A stretch of DNA of 7,305 bases from Immundisolibacteraceae bacterium. Its GTDB lineage: Bacteria; Pseudomonadota; Gammaproteobacteria; Immundisolibacterales; Immundisolibacteraceae. A program made the position numbers and the translations under genes. A model generated the notes under the pieces. That model saw only the letters and a list, made by a program, of their open reading frames with translations, searched no databases and was not told the origin of the DNA. The stretch lies in assembly GCA_019090185.1 (NCBI GenBank), contig JAHRWJ010000162.1, positions 1 to 7,305 on the forward strand. Reading direction: 5' to 3'. Positions 1 through 5,896 of the stretch are shown here, piece by piece; position 1 is the stretch's first letter; every line of letters begins with the position of its first letter.

Positions 1-1296
1 ATTATTAATGCCCGCTGGATCGTGCCAGTGGTACCAGCCGGTCAGCTGCTAACCGATCATTCTTTACTCATCCATGACGGCAAAATAAAAGCGATATTGC
101 CGACTGAAGAAGCGGCTCAAAACTATCGCGCCGCTGAGACTATCGACTGCGGCGCTCACCTGTTAATTCCCGGACTAGTGAATAGTCACACCCACGCAGC
201 TATGTCGCTGATGCGTGGAGTGGCCGATGACCTACCCCTGCAGACCTGGCTTGAGGAGCATATCTGGCCGACAGAACAGGCCCATGTCAGCGCGGAGTTT
301 GTCGCTGCCGGTAGCCGATTAGCGATCGCCGAGATGATTCGCAGCGGCACCACCTGTTTTGCGGATATGTATTTTTTTCCCGGTGAAACCGCCTCCATCG
401 CCGAAGAGGCCGGCATGCGAGCCGTGATTGGCCTGGTGGTGATTGATTTCCCCAACGCCTGGGCGGCAACCCCAGAGGAGCATTTTCGACTCGGCTTACA
501 GCTCCATGACAAATATGCCAGCTCGCCCCTCATAACCACCCAGTTTGCACCCCACTCCGCCTATACAGTCAGTCACCAATGGCTACAGCAGGTGGCCACT
601 CTTGCCGAAGAGCTAGATCTACCGATCACCATCCATCTACACGAGACCTCAGCTGAAGTTGAGCAGAGCCAGGTCCAACATAAGATGCGGCCACTGGAGC
701 GGATTAGCCAGCTGGGATTGTTGTCCCCCCGATTGCAGGCGGTGCATGCCACCCAGCTGCTACAAGATGAAATCGAAACCCTCGCCCGGCACGGAGCGAC
801 GGTTGTTCATTGCCCACAGTCCAACATGAAACTGGCCAGCGGTGCCTGCCCGGTGAATGAACTACTCAACAGTGGCGTTAACGTCTCTCTGGGCACCGAC
901 GGTGCGGCCAGTAATAACAACCTCAATATGATTGAAGAGATGCGCTGCGCCGGTCTGCTCGGCAAACTCACCGCCAATGATGCCGCCGCATTGCCAGCCC
1001 ACACCCTACTAGAAATGGCCACTATCAATGGTGCTCGGGCGCTGGGGCTAGAACAGGAAATTGGTAGTTTGGAACCAGGCAAGGCCGCCGATATCACCGC
1101 GATTCGGCTCGATACCCTGCATACAGTGCCGGTGTTTGATCCGTTATCTGCCCTGGTTTACGCCAGCGGCCGCGACAACGTCACCGATGTTTGGGTGGCG
1201 GGTCGCCAGCTGCTTAAAGCCGGCCAGTTGCTGACCCTGAACCCGGAAACAATCATCAAGCAGGCCGCCCAATGGCGGCGGCAACTACAAAGCTAA
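1..1296 (+). CDS. mtaD: 5-methylthioadenosine/S-adenosylhomocysteine deaminase, 5'-truncated by window edge
   Basis: Metal-dependent amidohydrolase (TRZ/ATZ family) predicted to deaminate 5'-methylthioadenosine and S-adenosylhomocysteine in the cytoplasm, part of methionine/SAM by-product salvage. The frame is open from base 1 and reads IINARWIVPV, the usual N-terminal strand of the family, so the gene starts upstream and roughly ten residues are missing. The GTG at 22 is internal and should not be taken as the start. Counting from that codon, the metal and catalytic residues are all visible: HxH at 56-58 in GLVNSHTHAAM, His178 in APHSAY, His205 and Glu208 in IHLHET, His242 in VHATQ, and Asp293 in LGTDGAASNNN. 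This full set argues for an active enzyme. The run VHCPQSNMKLASG (262-274) is typical of the MTA/SAH deaminase branch rather than of cytosine or guanine deaminases. cysZ follows 10 bases downstream. The exact substrate within the family is inferred. Confidence 0.92.
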   Translation: MINARWIVPVVPAGQLLTDHSLLIHDGKIKAILPTEEAAQNYRAAETIDCGAHLLIPGLVNSHTHAAMSLMRGVADDLPLQTWLEEHIWPTEQAHVSAEFVAAGSRLAIAEMIRSGTTCFADMYFFPGETASIAEEAGMRAVIGLVVIDFPNAWAATPEEHFRLGLQLHDKYASSPLITTQFAPHSAYTVSHQWLQQVATLAEELDLPITIHLHETSAEVEQSQVQHKMRPLERISQLGLLSPRLQAVHATQLLQDEIETLARHGATVVHCPQSNMKLASGACPVNELLNSGVNVSLGTDGAASNNNLNMIEEMRCAGLLGKLTANDAAALPAHTLLEMATINGARALGLEQEIGSLEPGKAADITAIRLDTLHTVPVFDPLSALVYASGRDNVTDVWVAGRQLLKAGQLLTLNPETIIKQAAQWRRQLQS

Positions 1297-1299
1297 GGA
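1295..1299 (+). promoter_or_regulatory. ribosome binding site deciding the cysZ TTG start
   Basis: AAGGA overlaps the mtaD stop codon (TAA, 1294-1296) and lies 7 bases upstream of TTG 1307. This spacing supports TTG as the cysZ start and suggests that translation of the two genes is coupled. Seen in the sequence; function inferred. Confidence 0.5.
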
Positions 1300-1306
1300 T
1301 GCAGGT

Positions 1307-2047
1307 TTGAAAGGTAACCCCATTGAAGGCATCGGCTATCTGTTTCGCGGTGCCAAAATAATCACCAATCCCAGCCTGAGAAAATTTGTCATTGCGCCGA
1401 TCGTCATCAATCTGCTGCTGTTCATGACCATGATTAGCTGGGCGGTGTCACTGTTTGGCGAACAGGTTCAACGCCTGCAAAGCATCTTACCGAACTGGTT
1501 GAGCTGGCTTGAATGGCTAATCTGGCCACTGCTGGTATTGGCGCTGTTACTGACCGTGAGCTACACCTTCGTCACCCTGGCCAACATTATTGCCGCACCT
1601 TTCAATGGTCTGCTATCAGAACGGGTGGAGCTGCTACTGACGAACCAGCCCCTGCCAGAAACACCCTGGAAACAGTTCATGAAGGAATTCCTGCCAACGA
1701 TCCTTAATGAGGTGCGCAAACTCGCTTTTTTTGCTCGCTATGCGATTCCAATCGGCCTGTTGATGCTGTTCCCGCCGACGACTGCCATCGGCACCCCATT
1801 GTGGCTGGCTTTTACCAGCTGGATGCTGGCGCTGGAGTATCTCGATTACCCGATGATTAACAACAAAATCCTGTTTCCAGAGGTCCGCCAGAAAGCCCGC
1901 CAACTGCCCCTGACCACCTTTGGTTTTGGCCTGGTGGTGATGATAGTAAGCACCGTGCCGCTGCTGAACATACTGGTGATGCCCGCAGCCGTTGCAGGCA
2001 GCACTGCCGCCTGGGTTGAGAAATATAAACAGCTTGAACCCCGTTAA
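1307..2047 (+). CDS. cysZ: sulfate transporter CysZ (TTG start)
   Basis: Inner-membrane protein of the CysZ/EI24 family, which mediates sulfate uptake feeding assimilatory cysteine synthesis. At 246 residues it is close to the E. coli protein (about 253). The family signature ANIIAAPFNGLLSERVE is at 92-108, LEYLDYPMINNK at 176-187, and the C-terminal block VPLLNILVMPAAVAG at 217-231; all three resemble E. coli CysZ. Hydrophobic stretches lie near 28-48, 68-96, 145-178 and 203-234. The start is TTG, chosen because AAGGA (1295-1299) sits 7 bases before it and because the following residues (GIGYLFRGAKIITNPSLRKFVIAP) already cover the family N-terminus; no ATG or GTG lies suitably upstream. It starts 10 bases after mtaD, so cotranscription is likely. 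A terminator follows at 2179-2205. Confidence 0.93.
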   Translation: MKGNPIEGIGYLFRGAKIITNPSLRKFVIAPIVINLLLFMTMISWAVSLFGEQVQRLQSILPNWLSWLEWLIWPLLVLALLLTVSYTFVTLANIIAAPFNGLLSERVELLLTNQPLPETPWKQFMKEFLPTILNEVRKLAFFARYAIPIGLLMLFPPTTAIGTPLWLAFTSWMLALEYLDYPMINNKILFPEVRQKARQLPLTTFGFGLVVMIVSTVPLLNILVMPAAVAGSTAAWVEKYKQLEPR

Positions 2048-2178
2048 CGCCTAGATCGCCTAGCGACTAACATTAACGACTAAACCGTGCCGACGTTGAT
2101 ACCCGATGCCTAATAGAAAAGTGCTTCTAATTTCATTCTAAGCAAGTTCTGACCCATGTTAATCAGCCCCAGAAACTA

Positions 2179-2205
2179 AAAACGGGGCTATTGCAGCCCC
2201 GTTTT
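2179..2205. terminator. bidirectional intrinsic terminator between cysZ and the ABM gene
   Basis: Perfect 11-bp inverted repeat: AAAACGGGGCT (2179-2189), loop ATTGC, AGCCCCGTTTT (2195-2205). The stem has a GC core flanked by an A run on one side and a T run on the other, so a U tract follows the hairpin whichever strand is transcribed. It lies 131 bases after the cysZ stop and 27 bases past the ABM gene stop (which is on the minus strand), so it can end both converging transcripts. A second AGCCCC copy at 2165-2170 could also pair with GGGGCT (2184-2189). The rest of the 2048-2232 gap holds only short repeats and no coding sequence that I can support. Confidence 0.85.
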
Positions 2206-2232
2206 AATCAAACTTAAAAACCCAACTTTCGG

Positions 2233-2535
2233 TCAGAGCACCACATCAAAGCCTTCGAAGTTGGGCGCGCCCTGATAGATATCCCGGTTAGCACCAGCCC
2301 CGGCGTGAGCTTTTTTAAACGAATCTGAGTGGGTCCAATCTTCGAACACCTTGCGGTTATCCCAGGTGGCATGGGAGGCGTAGAGCGTGAACTCATCATT
2401 GGTCGCGCCGCGCACCAGGTTGAATTTCTGAAACCCGGGCACTTCGCTGAGATAGCTATCCCGGTTGCGCCAGATCGCCTCGAAATCCTCTTCACGACCC
2501 AGATTAATTTTGAAACGGTTCATTGCGATAAACAT
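2233..2535 (-). CDS. ABM-fold protein, probable IsdG-type haem-degrading monooxygenase
   Basis: Protein of 100 residues with the antibiotic biosynthesis monooxygenase (ABM) ferredoxin-like fold. Cytoplasmic; no signal peptide or membrane segment. The sequence carries Asn6 (MFIAMNRF), Trp67 (FEDWTHSD) and His77 (KKAHAG). From my knowledge of S. aureus IsdG, its catalytic triad is Asn7, Trp67 and His77 in a segment of the same spacing, TW-x8-W-x9-H here (Trp58, Trp67, His77). This makes haem cleavage with iron release the best guess. Other ABM proteins act on polyketides, quinones or unknown substrates, so the activity is inferred. The start at 2535 is backed by GAGGTG (2546-2541), 5 bases upstream; the ATG four codons later lacks such a site. 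The gene lies 52 bases downstream of rhlB on the same strand with no terminator between them, so it may be cotranscribed. I saw no clear Fur box upstream. Confidence 0.85.
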   Translation of the reverse strand: MFIAMNRFKINLGREEDFEAIWRNRDSYLSEVPGFQKFNLVRGATNDEFTLYASHATWDNRKVFEDWTHSDSFKKAHAGAGANRDIYQGAPNFEGFDVVL

Positions 2536-2540
2536 ATTGT

Positions 2541-2546
2541 CACCTC
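2541..2546 (-). promoter_or_regulatory. ribosome binding site of the ABM gene
   Basis: GAGGTG on the minus strand, 5 bases before ATG 2535. It fixes the start at the first methionine rather than at Met5. Confidence 0.6.
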
Positions 2547-2587
2547 GACAAAATCTGAATTAAATTTTTCAAATTAGATCTGACGCC

Positions 2588-3856
2588 CTAGCGCCGGCCA
2601 CCACCTGAGCGACGCCGACCACCGCCTTTACCCCCCGAGCCCGGTCTGGGCGGACTCTTTTCGAGACGAATCCGCTTGCCCGGTTCGATCAGCATTTCTG
2701 GATCTACCGGCGCCGTCGGGATTTTATGGTCGATATATTTCTCAATATCTGGAATCGAGTAAACATAGCTTTCACAGCCAAAACTAATCGCATCGCCGGT
2801 AGCGCCTGCCCGGGCAGTACGACCGATTCGATGCACATAATCTTCGGCATCGTCGGGCAGGTCATAATTAATCACGTGGCTGACACCCTCAATATGCAGT
2901 CCACGGGCGGCGACGTCAGTCGCCACCAATATGTCGAGTTCACCGTTCTGGAATTCACTTAGCAGCCGCTGACGCTTTTTCTGTGGCACGTCACCGGTCA
3001 TCAGGCCAACTCGATACTCAGCCCCGGCAAGGTAACCCCAAACTCGCTCACAGGTGCCTTTCATGTTGGCAAACACCATGGTGCGGTGAAAATCATTTTG
3101 TTTGAGCAGACCTAACAGCAGCGGAATTTTTTCCTGATTGGCGACGTGATACATCACCTCTTCTACCTTGTCCGCGGTAATTTTATCGGCTTCGACTTTA
3201 ACCGGCTGCGGGTTGTTCATGTGCTCATAGGCAAGCTCGGTCACCTTGGCCGACAGGGTCGCCGAAAAGAGCATATTCAGCCGCTGTTCCGGCGCTGGGG
3301 TTTTACGCAATAGCCAGCGCACATCCTTAATAAAACCCAGGTCAAACATACGGTCGGCTTCATCGAGCACCACCGCATCCACTTTGCTCAGGCTGTAGAC
3401 GTGCTGTTTACAATAATCGATTAATCGTCCGGGTGTACCGACAAGAATATCAACCCCAGCGGCGATTATGTCACGCTGTTTTTCGTAATCGACGCCGCCA
3501 TAAGCCAGCCCCAGCGTAATGTCCAGATCCCCAATCAGCTGCTTAGCGTCTTTGTGAATCTGAATCACCAGTTCCCGGGTCGGCGCCATGATAAACGCCC
3601 GCGGATGGCGCTGTTCGCGGCCCTCTTTAGGCTCCTGGGTCAGCAACAGGTTTAAGGTCGCCAACAGGAAGGTTGCGGTTTTACCGGTGCCGGTTTGCGC
3701 CTGTCCAGCCACATCGCGTCCGGCTAGCAGTGCCGGAATGGCTTCGGATTGAATCGGTGTGCAGTGGCTGTAACCAATCGCTGCAATGTTCTCTTTTAAC
3801 CAGGGATGCAGGTCCAGCTCGCTAAAAGTAACCTCGCTGAGATGATCTGTGCTCAT
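2588..3856 (-). CDS. rhlB: ATP-dependent RNA helicase RhlB (DEAD-box)
   Basis: DEAD-box RNA helicase of 422 residues, essentially the length of E. coli RhlB (421). There it unwinds structured RNA for RNase E and PNPase in the degradosome. All core motifs are intact: Q motif with F11 and TPIQ 33-36, motif I AQTGTGKT 53-60, PTREL 92-96, GG 120-121, TPGR 141-144, DEAD 165-168, SAT 198-200, ATDVAARGLH 312-321 and HRIGRTARAG 342-351. RhlB-specific blocks such as GRDVAGQAQTGTGKT, DRMFDLGFIKDVRWL and QRLNMLFSATLS separate it from RhlE, SrmB and DeaD. The tail (402-422) is rich in Arg and Gly, as expected for an RNA-binding extension. The start at 3856 gives the usual N-terminus (MSTDHLSEVTFSEL), although its ribosome site is weak (AGAGAA about 8 bases upstream). 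It is divergent from the exporter operon, and the ABM gene follows it. Confidence 0.96.
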   Translation of the reverse strand: MSTDHLSEVTFSELDLHPWLKENIAAIGYSHCTPIQSEAIPALLAGRDVAGQAQTGTGKTATFLLATLNLLLTQEPKEGREQRHPRAFIMAPTRELVIQIHKDAKQLIGDLDITLGLAYGGVDYEKQRDIIAAGVDILVGTPGRLIDYCKQHVYSLSKVDAVVLDEADRMFDLGFIKDVRWLLRKTPAPEQRLNMLFSATLSAKVTELAYEHMNNPQPVKVEADKITADKVEEVMYHVANQEKIPLLLGLLKQNDFHRTMVFANMKGTCERVWGYLAGAEYRVGLMTGDVPQKKRQRLLSEFQNGELDILVATDVAARGLHIEGVSHVINYDLPDDAEDYVHRIGRTARAGATGDAISFGCESYVYSIPDIEKYIDHKIPTAPVDPEMLIEPGKRIRLEKSPPRPGSGGKGGGRRRSGGGRR

Positions 3857-3898
3857 AAGTTAGTTCTCTGATGTCGCCGCCATCGTGCGGCTCGCTTG

Positions 3899-3913
3899 TT
3901 GCCCTTGAGGCAA
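3899..3913. repeat. short inverted repeat in the divergent rhlB/exporter intergenic region
   Basis: TTGCC, a 5-base spacer, then GGCAA: perfect 5-bp arms. A second near-palindrome, CATTT-AA-AAATG, lies at 3922-3933. Both fall in the 136-bp region that must hold promoters for rhlB and for the exporter operon, so either could be an operator. Arms this short also arise by chance; low confidence in any function. Confidence 0.3.
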
Positions 3914-3934
3914 AAATTGTTCATTTAAAAATGG

Positions 3935-3963
3935 TTGGCTGTACGGGTCTGCGGTAGTCTTAT
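3935..3963 (+). promoter_or_regulatory. candidate sigma-70 promoter of the exporter operon
   Basis: TTGGCT (3935-3940) as -35, a 17-base spacer and TCTTAT (3958-3963) as -10. Each box matches the consensus at 4 of 6 positions with ideal spacing, about 30 bases before the adaptor start. It is followed by a strong ribosome site, AGGGGGAG (3983-3990), just before ATG 3993. The match is moderate and no alternative stands out. I found no convincing rhlB promoter on the other strand. Confidence 0.35.
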
Positions 3964-3992
3964 CTAAAGTCACAAAAATAACAGGGGGAGCT

Positions 3993-5156
3993 ATGCGCCG
4001 TGGTTCGAAGCTAATTATTGTTGGCTTATCGGTAATAACGATAACCTTAATCAGTTGGCGGTTAACTCATGAGGAAGCAATTGCCGTTGAAGTATATACG
4101 GTTACTTCCGGTGAGGTGCTGTCGACCATTGCCAATACCCGAGCCGGCACCGTAAAGGCTTGCCAAAGGGCTCGGTTGTCTCCAAACGCCAGCGGTCAGG
4201 TCACCGCACTCAACGTCACCGAAGGCTCCCTGGTAAAGCCCGGTGATGTACTGATGGAACTTTGGCACCGTGACCTGGATGCCCAGCTATCCTTGGCACA
4301 GCAACAGGCCCGCAGCACCGAACAGCGCGCCGCCGCTACCTGTATTCGCGCCGACACCGCAAAACGTGATGCCCAGCGTGGTCAGGATTTAAAGAAAAAA
4401 GGCTTTATTGCCGAAGAACAGCTCGATCAGCGGGTCAGTAGCGCCGACGCCAGCGCGATTGCCTGTCGGGCGGACAATCTAAGTGCGGCAGCAGCAAATG
4501 CGCAGATCGGAGTGATCTCAGCGTCGCTTGACCGCACCCAGCTACGTGCCCCATTTGCCGGCGTGGTTGCCGAAGTCAACGCCGAGATCGGTGAGTTTAT
4601 GACCCCCTCCCCCACCGGTATCGCCACCCTGCCGGCTATTGATCTGATTGACGCAAGCTGCCTGTTTGTCAGTGCGCCAATCGATGAAGTGGACGCGCCG
4701 CGAGTGTCGTTAGGCCAGGAAGTCATTATTACTCTGGACGCCTTTCAGGGTCAGCAGATCGGCGGTCGGGTTCGCCGGGTTGCCCCCTATGTGCTTGATC
4801 TGGAAAAGCAGGCACGAACGGTAGAAGTTGAGGCCGACTTCACCCAGGCTGACCAGGTTAAAAACATGTTGGTCGGCTACAGCGCCGATATCGAAGTCGT
4901 GCTCGAACGGCGAACATCGGTATTGCGGTTACCCAGCAGCGCCCTGTTTGACAAGGACCAGGTCTACCGAATAAATGACGACCAAACCCTCGGCCGGGTG
5001 ACCGTAACCACCGGCCTGCGCAGCTGGAGTTTTATCGAAATTGTCTCTGGTCTCAATGCCGGCGACCGGGTGGTCAATAATCCGGCCCGCAAAATTCTTG
5101 AGGCTGGACTACTGATCAGTGACAAGGCCACCGCAAGCAACGCAGACCATGATTGA
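3993..5156 (+). CDS. periplasmic adaptor subunit of ABC exporter (HlyD/MacA family)
   Basis: Membrane fusion protein of 387 residues that should bridge the inner-membrane ABC permeases to an outer-membrane channel. Visible layout: one N-terminal membrane anchor at about 7-23 with basic residues before it; first half-lipoyl domain at about 60-90 (SPNASGQVTALNVTEGSLVKPGDVL); a coiled-coil hairpin at about 92-180 with its turn near 136-140; second half-lipoyl (TQLRAPFAGVVAEVNAEIGEF, 182-202); a beta-barrel domain at about 220-305; and a membrane-proximal domain at about 306-377. There is no lipobox, so it is anchored by the membrane helix. Four cysteines (57, 117, 158, 223) are unusual for a periplasmic adaptor. 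The start has a strong upstream AGGGGGAG. The stop overlaps the ATPase start by 8 bases (ATGATTGA). The substrate is unknown; I give no gene symbol because macrolide export is not shown. Confidence 0.9.
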   Translation: MRRGSKLIIVGLSVITITLISWRLTHEEAIAVEVYTVTSGEVLSTIANTRAGTVKACQRARLSPNASGQVTALNVTEGSLVKPGDVLMELWHRDLDAQLSLAQQQARSTEQRAAATCIRADTAKRDAQRGQDLKKKGFIAEEQLDQRVSSADASAIACRADNLSAAAANAQIGVISASLDRTQLRAPFAGVVAEVNAEIGEFMTPSPTGIATLPAIDLIDASCLFVSAPIDEVDAPRVSLGQEVIITLDAFQGQQIGGRVRRVAPYVLDLEKQARTVEVEADFTQADQVKNMLVGYSADIEVVLERRTSVLRLPSSALFDKDQVYRINDDQTLGRVTVTTGLRSWSFIEIVSGLNAGDRVVNNPARKILEAGLLISDKATASNADHD

Positions 5157-5856
5157 ACTCACGGATATCAGTCGCCACTTCACCATGGGTGACCAGACCG
5201 TGCGGGCGCTTGACCAGATTAACCTGACGATTAACCCGGGTGAATATATCAGTCTGATGGGGCCGTCCGGGTCGGGCAAATCTACCCTGCTAAATCTGAT
5301 TGGCCTGTTAGATACGGCTAGCAGCGGCCGCTACCTGTTTGATCGCCAGGACACCACCGACATGACAGATCATAAGCTTGCCGAGCTACGCGGTCGCCAT
5401 ATCGGTTTTGTGTTCCAGTCATTCCACCTGATCCCTAGGTTAAGCGCGGCTGATAATGTGATGATGCCAATGACGCTGGCTGGCATCGACATAGCGCAGC
5501 GACGCGAGCGAGTTACAAAACTATTACAACGTTTTGGCATAGCTGACCGAGCGGATCACCGGCCTAGCGAGTTGTCGGGTGGCCAGCGTCAGCGGGTAGC
5601 GATTGCCCGGGCAATGGTGATGCAGCCCTCACTCATTCTGGCTGATGAACCCACCGGCAATCTTGATCAACGTTCAGGCAAAGAGGTTGTCGAGCAACTT
5701 GAGGCACTTAATCGCGACGGGATCACCCTGATTGTCGTTACCCATGATGATGATTTGGGCCAGCGTGCTCAGCGACAGATCAAGCTGGTCGATGGTCAGA
5801 TTGTTTCTGATTCAGGTGCCAGCGAACCGATGGGTATAGATCATCTACTGGCTTGA
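5149..5856 (+). CDS. ABC transporter ATP-binding protein (MacB/LolD type)
   Basis: Cytoplasmic ATPase of 235 residues that powers the exporter. Counted from ATG 5149: Walker A GPSGSGKST 38-46, Q-loop Gln90 in FVFQSFHLIPRLSA, signature LSGGQ 142-146, Walker B LILADEP 162-168 with catalytic Glu167, D-loop NLD 171-173 and switch His199 in VVTHD. The FQSFHLIPRL/ADNV region is typical of the MacB/LolD/FtsE group, which works with FtsX-like permeases. I chose ATG 5149 over the upstream GTG at 5119 because MIELTDISRHF is the family N-terminus; the extra ten residues from GTG belong to the adaptor frame region and resemble nothing. It overlaps the adaptor stop by 8 bases and very probably overlaps the next permease, a sign of coupled translation. 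All catalytic residues are present. Confidence 0.95.
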   Translation: MIELTDISRHFTMGDQTVRALDQINLTINPGEYISLMGPSGSGKSTLLNLIGLLDTASSGRYLFDRQDTTDMTDHKLAELRGRHIGFVFQSFHLIPRLSAADNVMMPMTLAGIDIAQRRERVTKLLQRFGIADRADHRPSELSGGQRQRVAIARAMVMQPSLILADEPTGNLDQRSGKEVVEQLEALNRDGITLIVVTHDDDLGQRAQRQIKLVDGQIVSDSGASEPMGIDHLLA

Positions 5857-5896
5857 CACACTGGCCCTGGCTTTTCGCGCCATTACCGCTAATCGG
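5840..5896 (+). other. probable N-terminal coding extension of permease 1 without a canonical start
   Basis: The permease frame is open back to a stop at 5837-5839. The extra codons read IIYWLDTLALAFRAITANR, which contains the amphipathic segment that normally precedes the first membrane helix in this family (compare AITSHRTR in permease 2). No ATG, GTG or TTG occurs in frame here. The options are ATC 5840 or 5843, CTG 5861 or 5867, or ATT 5882. ATC 5843 matches the length of permease 2 exactly when the AIT motifs are aligned. GGG (5832-5834) could serve as a weak ribosome site. If this is right, the gene overlaps the ATPase by about 14 bases. Confidence 0.6.

Noticed and set aside
22..24. 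GTG at 22 as the mtaD start
   Set aside because: The frame is open to base 1 and the residues before it (IINARWI) fit the family N-terminus, so the true start lies outside the window.
186..539. Minus-strand frames within mtaD (also 287-469 and 807-1097)
   Set aside because: Antisense to an intact metal-site-bearing deaminase, with no recognisable product or start signals.
2329..2577. 82-residue plus-strand open frame over the ABM gene
   Set aside because: The minus strand carries a recognisable ABM protein with full motifs and a good ribosome site; the plus-strand frame shows neither.
5119..5148. GTG at 5119 as the ATPase start
   Set aside because: It would add ten residues with no family match inside the adaptor coding region; ATG 5149 begins exactly at the conserved MIELTDI N-terminus.
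5837..5860. Possible frameshift between the ATPase end and permease 1
   Set aside because: The ATPase has a normal length and C-terminus and the permease frame is intact after the overlap; an overlapping non-canonical start explains the junction without an indel, though a sequencing error is not excluded.
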